Shown: positions 17,020 to 24,982, counted from the stretch's first letter. The stretch: 26,615 nucleotides of DNA from Aphodosoma sp044433285 (GCA_044433285.1 JAWXTU010000023.1:1-26615), one strand, 5' to 3'. Translations and numbers: made by a program. Notes: a model not told the origin generated them from the letters alone.

Positions 17020-17141
17020 AGGTAGTTATCAGTATATTTAGTTAGTGGGTATTATTATGCAAATTCAAGCGGTAAAGTTACAAAGAAATTTTGAATTATG
17101 CTAGTAAAATTTCATAAATAATAACTAATTTCGCACTAGCA
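17020..17141. other. hipA-rsmH gap at the head of the dcw cluster
   Basis: The AT-rich gap contains an inverted repeat, TGCTAGT at 17099-17105 with ACTAGCA at 17135-17141, directly after the hipA stop. Two partial -7 boxes read toward rsmH: TAACTTTA at 17073-17080 and TGAATTTG at 17060-17067. Each misses the TAnnTTTG consensus at one base, and neither has a TTTG at 19-21 bases. No cluster of TGGG-type MraZ boxes is visible. A weak promoter for rsmH may be present. Confidence 0.4.
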
Positions 17142-18248
17142 CTATTTTGGGGTGAATTTCAACATATTTTTGGCATTGCATATCGCTGTTATTTCGTCGA
17201 TTATTACCTCAGCGTCACTCTCTGCAATACTCACCTCTTTAGCTACGGCTATTATATCTTTTCGGGTTGGTTCGCCCCTTCCGTTGATGCTAGTGGTGTG
17301 ATATCCATTAAAACCTTTGCTAGGCAAAATATCGTATGACGGAGATAGTTTCCAACCACTGTCGATATATTGAAATGAGAAATTTTTTGCATGGTCGTCA
17401 CGGTTGGAGATAAGGATGTTAAATACCATCAATTGAAACATTTGTATCACCTGCTCCATGCTCCTAGTGAGAAGTAGAGTAACTTTTAAAAGCGTAGAGT
17501 AGTCGATGCTCGGAATGCGGTAGTTTGCATTGAGTAGTCCTGCTGCACTAATTGTATGTACTCGTCCGTTTTCTGTTCTGTCAAATCGTTCTGTACCAAA
17601 GTATTTGCTGTTGAAGAGTTTTGTTTCACTCATTACAATGCCGCACTCTTTTGCCAGTTGAGAGTAGTTATATTCAATCTCTCCAATATTCTGAGGATCA
17701 GACGATGCTCGGAATTTTACTAGCCAGTTTCTACCCTCTACCGAAGTAAAAATCTTTGGTCGTGCACCGCCCGAAGAACTTCCAAAATGGTACAAATCTT
17801 CAAGATTTACCTCACCTTTTTTATCGCCAAGAATAATTTCGCATTCGTGAGCAATTTTGTCAAAATTCACAAAATCCTCACTTTTTGTAATGCTATTATC
17901 TGGGTAGAATTCCAGAGCACCTCGTCCGTTTGTGCCAATCAATGCCAAGCGGTCGAGTAGTGTTAGTTTATCTGGATTTATACCCTTTTCCGATAAATAT
18001 CTATCTAGGATTAAATTGCCCCAACCGTCTGGCAATGAGTCGTCGAACACTCCAAACCCTCCAGCAAAAGGTTCGCGTTTAGCAATTTGCAATCCATTTT
18101 TTAGTGGCAGGTGAAATGGCGAAATAGAGTATCCGTTGGCTATCCATTCAGAGTCGTATTCAAATACGCATAAATTTTCAGGCGTTAATGCTAGTCGCCC
18201 GACACGCTGTTTAGAGATAAAAACCTCAATTGCTGATATTTTATCCAT
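17142..18248 (-). CDS. hipA: HipA-type serine/threonine kinase toxin
   Basis: Kinase of the HipA family. In E. coli HipA phosphorylates glutamyl-tRNA synthetase and induces growth arrest, but the target here is unknown. With the start at 18248 the protein has 368 residues: an N-terminal HipA subdomain (about 1-110), the glycine-rich loop GSSSGGARPK (156-165), ERFDR (220-224), catalytic NRDDHAKN (282-289), and the metal-binding YDIL (305-308). All key residues look intact. An upstream ATG at 18287 is less likely, because the 18248 ATG has a purine-rich GAGGAG sequence at the right distance and overlaps the hipB stop by 8 bases, the usual hipBA coupling. It is shorter than E. coli HipA (440 residues). 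Confidence 0.93.
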   Translation of the reverse strand: MDKISAIEVFISKQRVGRLALTPENLCVFEYDSEWIANGYSISPFHLPLKNGLQIAKREPFAGGFGVFDDSLPDGWGNLILDRYLSEKGINPDKLTLLDRLALIGTNGRGALEFYPDNSITKSEDFVNFDKIAHECEIILGDKKGEVNLEDLYHFGSSSGGARPKIFTSVEGRNWLVKFRASSDPQNIGEIEYNYSQLAKECGIVMSETKLFNSKYFGTERFDRTENGRVHTISAAGLLNANYRIPSIDYSTLLKVTLLLTRSMEQVIQMFQLMVFNILISNRDDHAKNFSFQYIDSGWKLSPSYDILPSKGFNGYHTTSINGRGEPTRKDIIAVAKEVSIAESDAEVIIDEITAICNAKNMLKFTPK

Positions 18249-18567
18249 TTTTCGCTCCTCTTTTACGTTGTTTGTTCTTGTTGGCATTTAGCACTTCGTC
18301 GATGCTTTGGTATGTTTTTGTGCTGAAAATCGAGTCGAAATCATCTTCGAGTTCAAGGGCAAAAGCAACATTTACCAGACTGCGAAAAGATATTTCACCC
18401 TCACGCTCAAATTTGCGATAGGTGGTTAGTGGCATACCTGCTTTGGTTGCTAGGTAATTTTGAGTCCAGTTGCGCTCTAGTCTGCGCGCTTTTATTTTAG
18501 CCGCAACAGTCAAAATTATCGATTGCGGTGTCTTGTTCAGAAGTGTCAATATATTGTCGGTTATCAT
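18241..18567 (-). CDS. hipB: HipB-type HTH antitoxin/repressor
   Basis: A 108-residue DNA-binding protein with an Xre-type helix-turn-helix at about residues 22-73, including RRLERNWTQNYLATKAGMP and LTTYRKFEREGEIS. The C-terminal tail is basic (NKNKQRKRGAKNG). By position directly before hipA and an 8-base overlap with it, it is the cognate antitoxin. In the E. coli pair, HipB binds HipA and represses the operon. The inverted repeats on both sides of its promoter fit such autoregulation. Only the HTH is recognisable, so the antitoxin role is inferred from the gene pair. Confidence 0.9.
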   Translation of the reverse strand: MITDNILTLLNKTPQSIILTVAAKIKARRLERNWTQNYLATKAGMPLTTYRKFEREGEISFRSLVNVAFALELEDDFDSIFSTKTYQSIDEVLNANKNKQRKRGAKNG

Positions 18568-18569
18568 AT

Positions 18570-18583
18570 AATATTGCTATTAA
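18570..18583. promoter_or_regulatory. possible HipB operator, start-proximal arm
   Basis: AATATTGCTATTAA lies 2 bases upstream of the hipB start codon. Its reverse complement, TTAATAGCAATATT, matches TTAATATAGCAATA at 18622-18635 apart from a 2-base insertion. The two sites flank the -7 box of the hipBA promoter, and a protein bound at this one would also cover the ribosome entry region. Confidence 0.45.
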
Positions 18584-18603
18584 GTGTTATTATTTTGACA
18601 CTA

Positions 18604-18634
18604 CAAAGGTACAAAAATAATTTAATATAGCAAT
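18604..18634 (-). promoter_or_regulatory. hipBA promoter
   Basis: A perfect -7 box TACCTTTG (18604-18611 on the minus strand) is preceded at 19 bases by ATTG (18631-18634), a partial match to the -33 TTTG. The predicted transcript begins near 18597 and has a leader of about 30 bases before hipB. Confidence 0.7.
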
Positions 18635-18635
18635 A
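18622..18635. promoter_or_regulatory. possible HipB operator, -33-proximal arm
   Basis: TTAATATAGCAATA overlaps the -33 element of the hipBA promoter and is the inverted counterpart of the site at 18570-18583. The shared parts are TTAAT and AGCAATA. Binding here would compete with RNA polymerase. Confidence 0.45.
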
Positions 18636-18801
18636 AAATAGATGAAAAAAGATGATATATATTTTTGATCTTAATATTGTTAATTTAATTTTTATTCGGG
18701 GAGGGCGGTTTGGTAGTCCACTTTAGTGTTATGATTTGCTACTCTTTAGAAATTCCCTTAAAACAGCAATACGATAGCTGATAAAAGCGTTATCCAAATC
18801 A

Positions 18802-19431
18802 CTAGATGGCGGTAGAGATTTTCGGGTAGTTTTTTATCACCTCAGCACAATAGCTTTTAAACTCTGTTTCGTTGACCAATTTAGCACGTAATTTTTGCAG
18901 TTCTAGTCTGTTGTTTTCGGTGAGTATCGGCACACGGAGATAACCATTTTCGCCATATTTCGTTACGATATGGTTGTGTATTCTCTCTATGTGCTCATCA
19001 AATGTAAAATGTGGATAGTGTTTTTCGCTATGATAATATGAGCGGATAATGATTGTATCTAATTTGATTATTCGGTCAGCCGAACTGAGTATCTCGCCAT
19101 AAATAGAGCGTGGATTGCTCTTGGCTGATGCCCTATGATCTTCTATCGCTTCGGCAATAATATCTATCTGTGTAGGTGTAAAATATTGATTGATAAACAG
19201 ATCGTTGCGCAACATCTTAGCCGATGCCAGGTGATGAATTTCACGCCCCTGGCACAATCCCAAATCGTGGAAATATGCCGAAGTAATAACCATCTCTATA
19301 TCTACCTCACGCTCTTGCGCTAGCTCCATCGCCCCACGCACAACTTCCACAATATGTTCCCGATTATGCCCCTTGTCGTAGCTATCATAACAAGGCAAAA
19401 TCTTCTCTTCTAAATATTCTATTAGTATCAT
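18802..19431 (-). CDS. HD-domain phosphohydrolase
   Basis: A 209-residue protein of the HD metal-dependent phosphohydrolase superfamily. The metal-ligand pattern is complete: His26 in NREHI, His55-Asp56 in YFHDLG, and Asp119 in SSADRI, with EDHR at 97-100 between them. The superfamily includes nucleotidases and phosphodiesterases, and I cannot say which substrate applies here. The first 15 residues contain no signal peptide, so the protein is cytoplasmic. It begins 15 bases after the sirtuin gene and is the last gene of the five-gene unit. No clear terminator was seen in the 234 bases before hipB. Confidence 0.87.
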   Translation of the reverse strand: MILIEYLEEKILPCYDSYDKGHNREHIVEVVRGAMELAQEREVDIEMVITSAYFHDLGLCQGREIHHLASAKMLRNDLFINQYFTPTQIDIIAEAIEDHRASAKSNPRSIYGEILSSADRIIKLDTIIIRSYYHSEKHYPHFTFDEHIERIHNHIVTKYGENGYLRVPILTENNRLELQKLRAKLVNETEFKSYCAEVIKNYPKISTAI

Positions 19432-19446
19432 TTTATTGGTTTAGTT

Positions 19447-20133
19447 TTATACTCTCAAAATTTCACATAATTTTGGCACTCCAGTGATTGAATTTTCGCT
19501 GATATACTCTATTCTGTTTGGTATTCCAGAAATCGATGGCGGATTAGGATCAACCAGATATATAGGTACTTTTTCGTCGGTATATCTAATGAGAGATGCC
19601 GCTGGATATACTGCCAACGAAGTGCCCACTATCACCAAAATATCTGCTGAGGCTACAATTTCGGCTGCACGCTCGAACATTGGCACACTTTCACCAAAAA
19701 ACACCACAAATGGTCGTGCTAGTGAGCCGTCTGGTGCTTTCATATTTATGGTTTGCTCCCACCCATCAATAGGGAAAGTGATATTTTCATTTCTGCTGCT
19801 ACGCAATTTTCTCAACTCGCCATGCAGGTGAGTTACTCTACTGCTGCCAGCCCTCTCGTGCAGGTCGTCGATGTTTTGCGTTACCACTTCTACATTAAAC
19901 TCTCTCTCCAGCTCGGCAATAGCATAATGTCCTGCATTCGGTTCTGTATCAAGTAGTTCCTTTCGCCTTATATTATAAAACTCCACCACCTGCTCACGGT
20001 TTCTCACTAGAGCCTCTGGTGTGCAAACATCTTCAATCTTATAATTCGCCCACAAACCATCAGAGTCTCTAAACGTAGCGATGCCGCTATCACGACTAAC
20101 CCCTGCTCCTGTAAATACTACAATTTTTTTCAT
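19447..20133 (-). CDS. NAD-dependent protein deacylase, CobB-type sirtuin
   Basis: Cytoplasmic enzyme that removes acyl groups from lysines with NAD+ as co-substrate. The 228-residue protein has the NAD loop FTGAGVSRDSGIATFRD (7-23), TQNIDDLHERAG (85-96), catalytic His104 in HLHGE, and GTSLAVYPA (170-178). Tyr53 and Arg56 in FYNIRR match the pair that favours succinyl- and malonyl-lysine in class III sirtuins such as CobB. The four zinc cysteines of classical sirtuins are missing: the protein has only two Cys (37 and 223), and the zinc module is reduced to a short loop. I believe this is common in Bacteroidetes sirtuins. It starts 6 bases after cstA. Confidence 0.94.
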   Translation of the reverse strand: MKKIVVFTGAGVSRDSGIATFRDSDGLWANYKIEDVCTPEALVRNREQVVEFYNIRRKELLDTEPNAGHYAIAELEREFNVEVVTQNIDDLHERAGSSRVTHLHGELRKLRSSRNENITFPIDGWEQTINMKAPDGSLARPFVVFFGESVPMFERAAEIVASADILVIVGTSLAVYPAASLIRYTDEKVPIYLVDPNPPSISGIPNRIEYISENSITGVPKLCEILRV

Positions 20134-20139
20134 TGAATT

Positions 20140-21552
20140 TTATTTTTCCTTTTTGTTTCGTCTCAAAAAGTAAATCACTGTAGTTACTGCTGTAATTATT
20201 CCCCCAGAGATGTAGCTGATTGTTGGAGCTAACGAAAAGCCCTCAGGTGCTACAAAAAGATATGTGGCGGTAACTGCGGTCATAAAGATGGCAGGTATGA
20301 GCGTAATCCAATAGTTTTTCTTCTTCTGTGATAGATAGTTAGTTATAGCCCAGAGAGTGAAAGCTGCGAGAACTTGATTAAACCATACGCAATATCTCCA
20401 CAACGAATTGAATCCATCAGCATTTTTTAAGCTGAACATCAGCATTGCAAATGTTACAGTGAAAATAGGCAGAGTAATTAATAGGCGTTTTAATATAGTT
20501 TTTTGTTCGATTTTCATTAAATCGGCTACGATTAATCGGGCAGAGCGCAAAGCAGTATCCCCAGTTGTGATTGGTGCAGCGATAACACCCAACACCGCAA
20601 GTATTGCACCAAATTTACCGAGCCAACTGCGTGTTATCTCATTTACAATTACAGCGGCATTCGACTCTCCCATACCGTTTTCGTGGAAGAAATAGGTGGC
20701 AGCAGCAGCCCATATAAGAGCCACAATCCCCTCTGTTATCATTGCGCCATAAAACACTGGTTTGCCATACTTTTCGTTTACCATACATCGTGCCATCATT
20801 GGCGACTGAGTAGCGTGAAAGCCACTTATAGCACCACAAGAGATAGAGATAAACATAAAAGGGAATATTCTAAGACCCTCTGGGTGTGGGTTGTGCGCTA
20901 ACTCTGTGATTTCTGGTAGGTTAGGTGCATGCCAAAATAGCATAACCAATATACCTAATGCCATAAACAGTAGTGATATAGCAAACAGAGGGTACACCTT
21001 TCCGATGATTTTATCCACAGGCAAAAATGTGGCGAAAAGATAATATATTAAAATTATAACAATCCAAAATGTGGTGTCTAGTAAATCTGGTGTGAGGTTG
21101 GATAATAAACCAGCAGGACCGAGCACAAATACCGCACTTACTAGGGTCATCATCAATACACTAAACCCTCTGATAAACTGTTTTGCAGATAGTCCAAGAT
21201 ATCTACCAATTGTCTCTGGCAAACTTTCGCCGTTGTGGCGTAAAGAGAGCATACCGGCAATGTAGTCGTGTGTCGCTCCTGCAAATATACATCCAAATAC
21301 AATCCAGAGATACGATGCTACACCAAATTTTGCCCCCATTATAGCTCCAAAAATAGGTCCTAACCCAGCAATATTTAAGAACTGAATCATAAATAGTCGC
21401 CATGGCGGTAGAGGGATATAGTCAATTCCATCTGCCATTGTAGTTGCGGCAGTAGGGCGGTTTTTATCTATGCCAAATAGGCGTTCTAAAAAACTGCCGT
21501 AGACAAAATAGCCTACGATTAATAGTGCTAGACAAACGATAAATGTAATCAT
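20140..21552 (-). CDS. CstA-family carbon starvation transporter
   Basis: Polytopic inner-membrane transporter of the CstA family, whose members take up peptides or pyruvate. The 470-residue protein starts in a membrane helix and shows about twelve hydrophobic segments. CstA signatures include NIAGLGPIFGAIMGAKFG, GATHDYIAGMLSLRHNGESL, GFHATQSPMMARCM, and TTGDTALRSARL. It is much shorter than E. coli CstA (about 700 residues) and ends after the core, as in the short form of the family. The porin-like gene ends 13 bases upstream, so the pair may pass the same substrate through both membranes. The actual substrate is not evident. Confidence 0.94.
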   Translation of the reverse strand: MITFIVCLALLIVGYFVYGSFLERLFGIDKNRPTAATTMADGIDYIPLPPWRLFMIQFLNIAGLGPIFGAIMGAKFGVASYLWIVFGCIFAGATHDYIAGMLSLRHNGESLPETIGRYLGLSAKQFIRGFSVLMMTLVSAVFVLGPAGLLSNLTPDLLDTTFWIVIILIYYLFATFLPVDKIIGKVYPLFAISLLFMALGILVMLFWHAPNLPEITELAHNPHPEGLRIFPFMFISISCGAISGFHATQSPMMARCMVNEKYGKPVFYGAMITEGIVALIWAAAATYFFHENGMGESNAAVIVNEITRSWLGKFGAILAVLGVIAAPITTGDTALRSARLIVADLMKIEQKTILKRLLITLPIFTVTFAMLMFSLKNADGFNSLWRYCVWFNQVLAAFTLWAITNYLSQKKKNYWITLIPAIFMTAVTATYLFVAPEGFSLAPTISYISGGIITAVTTVIYFLRRNKKEK

Positions 21553-21565
21553 ACTCTCCTCATTG

Positions 21566-22858
21566 TTATTTTTTTATCTCGAAATTAAAATTATATACTA
21601 TAATAGCCGTTACTCGGTGAGCCCCCACAAGATAGGTGTTTTCTACTGTGTAGTTTGGCATCAAATCGCCGTACATTACACCAGTATATTCATATTCGAG
21701 TCCGATTTGCAACTCCTTAAATTTATAACTCCCCATAGGTGAAACGCGAAATATCTGGTCATAATTGCTTGCGCCTCTATAAAATGCGTCGCCTATAATA
21801 TCTTTGCTTGCACCCAAGTTTTTTATATATCCTGCGAATAGCGTACCTACAAAGTTATGTGTTGGATTGGCTGTTTTACAGGCAATTGACATCCACGACG
21901 ATGATTGAGCAATCGGGGTATATTCATACTCAGTAAAGCCATTTTCGTTGGTGTAACTGCCCGACACTCCATAGCCCGACATCATAAATAGGTGTCCCAA
22001 ATTTTGCCCTAAAATGCTTTTTGCCTTAAAGTCGAAATACTTACTACTGTATCCAACAGAAAATTGCCCTGCCCACGAATTTACATACTCATTTACCTTA
22101 TATGCCTCGCCCGCAGCATCTAGCGCATAATAGCGTGGTGCTAGTCGCATAAATTCCCCTCCGAGTGCAATATCAAAATTCTCAATCTTGGTTTTTGCCC
22201 CGATATAAAACTCTGGCAATCCGCCATAAACCTGATAGCTGTTCGTTGCTCCGTCATACCCCGACGAGGTGTGTTGCAATTGATATACTGCTGCGGCACT
22301 GAGTGTTATCGGTTTTAGGTTTATGTCGTATCTCACCTGTGGCGCACGAGTAAAAGCATTGAATGGCGCGCCTGCATTGAGCGAAATTATATCTGGCAAT
22401 ATATCGCAAAATGGGTGCCACGTCTGCCCTGCCAGAAGTATATGTTTGTTGTTCCAATTAAATTTAGTATTTGCTTGGCGCAGGCGTATTAATGTGTACG
22501 AGTCGCCACCACTAAAATCGCCCTCTATCTTCGCACTGATGCGCAGTCCGTTTTTATATAACGGCGATTCAAAATTCATACCAATTCGAGTAGCAACAGC
22601 CAAAAATCTAGTAGATGCTATAGCATTCTGGTCATATCCATTTGCGCTAATGTTTTGGTCATAAGGCATAAAGCTAAATAGCTCGCCCACACCAGCTATC
22701 GTACGGCGCGATTCGTAGGCTAAATCATTACGAACAAAACCATAAAATTGCAGCGTGTATTTCTCATCTTCTGTTTTCTCTTGTTGGTTTTCAGCCCACA
22801 TCGGCAATGATGCGATGAGCATAATCAGTAATAAAACTGGAATGTAAATTTGTTTCAT
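21566..22858 (-). CDS. outer-membrane porin-like beta-barrel protein
   Basis: A 430-residue exported protein. Residues 1-22 form a typical signal peptide, with a hydrophobic stretch VLLLIMLIASLP and a probable cut after MWA. The mature part shows alternating hydrophobic and polar strands, many aromatic residues, and the start QFYGFVRNDLAYESR, which resembles DcaP-like trimeric porins. It ends with a strand, AIIVYNFNFEIKK, near the barrel closure. The family assignment is from pattern only, and a more general outer-membrane label would also be correct. It lies in the same unit as the CstA gene and probably supplies substrate passage through the outer membrane. Confidence 0.8.
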   Translation of the reverse strand: MKQIYIPVLLLIMLIASLPMWAENQQEKTEDEKYTLQFYGFVRNDLAYESRRTIAGVGELFSFMPYDQNISANGYDQNAIASTRFLAVATRIGMNFESPLYKNGLRISAKIEGDFSGGDSYTLIRLRQANTKFNWNNKHILLAGQTWHPFCDILPDIISLNAGAPFNAFTRAPQVRYDINLKPITLSAAAVYQLQHTSSGYDGATNSYQVYGGLPEFYIGAKTKIENFDIALGGEFMRLAPRYYALDAAGEAYKVNEYVNSWAGQFSVGYSSKYFDFKAKSILGQNLGHLFMMSGYGVSGSYTNENGFTEYEYTPIAQSSSWMSIACKTANPTHNFVGTLFAGYIKNLGASKDIIGDAFYRGASNYDQIFRVSPMGSYKFKELQIGLEYEYTGVMYGDLMPNYTVENTYLVGAHRVTAIIVYNFNFEIKK

Positions 22859-22878
22859 ATTGTATTAGTTTTTATGGT

Positions 22879-24900
22879 TTATCTCTTTATTTTTAGCCCT
22901 AGTGCGGTTAATCTATATTTTTGATTCTTGCTAGTAGGTTTATCTGGTATAGTCAGCTCTATAATGCTTAATTTCAAGGCAGGAGTGATATAGTTATTTC
23001 TAAAATATTTTCTATCCGTAAAACCTAAAATAGTTCTTAGTTCCTCTTGATTCATTTCACCCTCAATCACCTCAATTAACGCTTTAACTTGGGGGGTAAA
23101 TTTAGTGTTATCTTGGGGGGTAAATTTACTGCCATCTTGGGGGGTAGTAATATGCCCAATATTTTTTAGGTATTTCTTGATGTTTTTGCCTAGTATTGTT
23201 AGTCTATATTTTTGATTCCTACTAGTAGGTTTATCAGGTATTGTTAATTTGATAATCTTTGATTTTAAGGCAGTTATGATGTATTTGTCTCTAAAATGTT
23301 TTCTGTCAGTAAAGCCTAAAATAGTCCTTAGTTCCTCTTGACTCATTTCACCATCAATTACCTCAATTAATGCTTTAATTGGTGGAGTAATTATCTCATC
23401 TTGGGGGGTAATTTTAACATTAACTTGGGGGGTACATTTACTACCATCTTGGGGGGTAGGTTTATACTCATTATTTTCTAAGTATTTTTTAATGGCTAAT
23501 CCTGCTGTACCTAACCTATAATTTTGGTTTTTACTTGTGGTTTCATCAGGTGTAGTTTGCTCTATAATCCCTGATTTTAAGGCAGTTGCAATGTAATTGT
23601 CCTTGAAGTATTTTTTATCCGTAAAACCTAAAATAATTCTCAATTCCTCTTGACTCATTTCACCCTCAATCACCTCAATTAATGTCTCATCTTGTGGGGT
23701 AATAACCCCACTTTTAGCCTCATCTTGGGGGGTATCTTGGGGGGTAATTTTACTACCATCTTGGGGGGTAGTTTTAGCGTTAATTCTCTCTTGATTTATT
23801 ATGCTTAAATACTCTTTAGAAATAGGAAGTACCATTCGGGTAAAGTTAGTCATAAACTTAAAACATTGCTTACCATATTTTTTCACGATTTTAGGCACTC
23901 CATACCCTAGTGATTCAACTAGTTCCACATCGCGGAACACTCTCATTAGCTCTTTGTTTCTTGGACTAGAAATCCCATTAAAAAACTCTTCTTCGTCTAT
24001 ATCGTCTGGTAGTTTCCCTGCTGATGTTATCTCTAATCTGTCTGGGAATATCTCAAATTTAGGGGGTACTTCGAAAGAGTAGTCATTATGAACTATGGCG
24101 TTGATTAAAGCCTCTCTGAGGGCTTTTTTATCCCATTTAGGGGCTTCAATCCTATTTGGATAGGTGATGTATGCGGCAGTACTATTTTCCACCTCCATTT
24201 TCGATAGCACGTTCTGTGTGGCTTTGATAAGCGAGCAATAGCCATATTCATTATTCTCTATCAGGTTACTTCTGTCTAAACTAGAAAATTTAGCAATCTT
24301 AATAGAGTTGTTATTTTCATCTGCAAGTAGGTATGCAGCATAATTATATTTGTCGTTATCAACCAATAATTCTAGACTTTTGGCAAAATTGTCGCCCAAA
24401 TCTCTGTTTTTTCCTTGGTAGTATATCAGAAGTTGTGAAAAAGTGAGGTCTTGTCTGTTTGATACAATTCGTCCAATAGAATTTCTCACTCTACGAGAAA
24501 AAAGATTATCTATTGTGTTCTGTGTCATAGGTTCAGCAGCTGTGCCTACACGTATGTATGTGCTTTTTGTGGTCATACCATATTTTGTTTTAAAATATGG
24601 TTTTTCGCTACCACTTGCTACAGTAATTTTTATAACTTTTTTATCATCTATTGTCTCTTCGCTAATATCAAAGAGACCCATAGCAGATGGGGATATATTG
24701 TGTTTGATTCTATCTTTAATCTTCAGCATATCACCATCTATATCCTTCACTCCCACAGTATTACCATATTTGTCAATACCTATGTATATATAGCCTCCTT
24801 CATTATAATTTAGGAAAGCTATAACCTCTTTCTCTAGGTCAATATCTTTAGTCAGTATCGCCTTGTATTCTATTCTATTATTTTCGTTATGAATATTCAT
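22879..24900 (-). CDS. Schlafen/AlbA_2 ATP-binding protein with three tandem C-terminal modules
   Basis: A 673-residue protein. Residues 8-135 are an AlbA_2 (Schlafen AAA_4) domain with EYKAILTKDIDLEKEVIAFL and YIYIGID. Residues about 255-345 form a RecG-like HATPase region with the N-box REALINAIVHNDYS and DRLEITSAGKLP. The rest is repetitive: three winged-helix-like modules of about 70 residues (406-475, 508-578, 605-673) with the shared core GEMSQEELRTILGFTDRKYF and NQKYRLT, each preceded by a linker rich in TPQD. The AlbA_2/HATPase/TPQ-linker architecture is known in Bacteroidetes, usually with one module as far as I recall. Function is unclear, and regulation or defence are possible. It starts the five-gene unit. 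Confidence 0.88.
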   Translation of the reverse strand: MNIHNENNRIEYKAILTKDIDLEKEVIAFLNYNEGGYIYIGIDKYGNTVGVKDIDGDMLKIKDRIKHNISPSAMGLFDISEETIDDKKVIKITVASGSEKPYFKTKYGMTTKSTYIRVGTAAEPMTQNTIDNLFSRRVRNSIGRIVSNRQDLTFSQLLIYYQGKNRDLGDNFAKSLELLVDNDKYNYAAYLLADENNNSIKIAKFSSLDRSNLIENNEYGYCSLIKATQNVLSKMEVENSTAAYITYPNRIEAPKWDKKALREALINAIVHNDYSFEVPPKFEIFPDRLEITSAGKLPDDIDEEEFFNGISSPRNKELMRVFRDVELVESLGYGVPKIVKKYGKQCFKFMTNFTRMVLPISKEYLSIINQERINAKTTPQDGSKITPQDTPQDEAKSGVITPQDETLIEVIEGEMSQEELRIILGFTDKKYFKDNYIATALKSGIIEQTTPDETTSKNQNYRLGTAGLAIKKYLENNEYKPTPQDGSKCTPQVNVKITPQDEIITPPIKALIEVIDGEMSQEELRTILGFTDRKHFRDKYIITALKSKIIKLTIPDKPTSRNQKYRLTILGKNIKKYLKNIGHITTPQDGSKFTPQDNTKFTPQVKALIEVIEGEMNQEELRTILGFTDRKYFRNNYITPALKLSIIELTIPDKPTSKNQKYRLTALGLKIKR
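22882..23685 (-). repeat. three tandem DNA copies of the C-terminal module
   Basis: Copies lie at 23476-23685, 23167-23379 and 22882-23088. They remain visibly similar at base level. For example, TTCCTCTTGACTCATTTCAC or a near variant occurs in each, which points to duplication within the gene rather than ancient divergence. The linkers between them contain a 12-base unit that reads CTTGGGGGGTA plus one base on the plus strand. Confidence 0.85.
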
Positions 24901-24938
24901 AGTTTTTTCTTCAAAATCGAGGGTGTTATTTTTCCTTG

Positions 24939-24946
24939 CAAAGGTA
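24939..24946 (-). promoter_or_regulatory. -7 box of the AlbA_2/porin/cstA unit
   Basis: On the minus strand TACCTTTG is a perfect -7 box, 38 bases before the start codon of the AlbA_2 gene. The -33 region is only T-rich (TTTT instead of TTTG at about the right distance). No other promoter candidate was noticed in the short gaps downstream, so this may drive all five genes. Confidence 0.6.
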
Positions 24947-24982
24947 CAAAAAAAGTTTTAAAACTCCCCTATATCAATTAAA

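Noticed and set aside
17020..17141. Hidden or broken mraZ gene upstream of rsmH
   Set aside because: The gap is only 122 bases, has stops in every frame, and no MraZ-like residues were seen.
18249..18287. Extended hipA N-terminus starting at the ATG at 18287
   Set aside because: The 13 extra residues lie wholly inside hipB. The ATG at 18248 has a GAGGAG sequence in front and gives the usual short hipB-hipA overlap.
18729..18803. Open stretch of 24 codons ending AVLREFLKSSKS on the minus strand, possible gene remnant
   Set aside because: It looks protein-like but has no start codon, overlaps the end of the HD gene in another frame, and is too short to separate from chance.
19447..20133. Sir2 gene as part of a phage-defence system
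   Set aside because: The protein is a single-domain CobB-type deacylase with the class III Tyr/Arg pair. Its neighbours are a transporter and a porin rather than HerA, TIR or Argonaute-type partners.
23091..23768. Regularly spaced CTTGGGGGGTA repeats as a CRISPR-like or noncoding array
   Set aside because: The repeats are only about 12 bases, lie in frame inside an intact reading frame, and encode TPQD linkers. There are no spacers of constant length and no cas genes.
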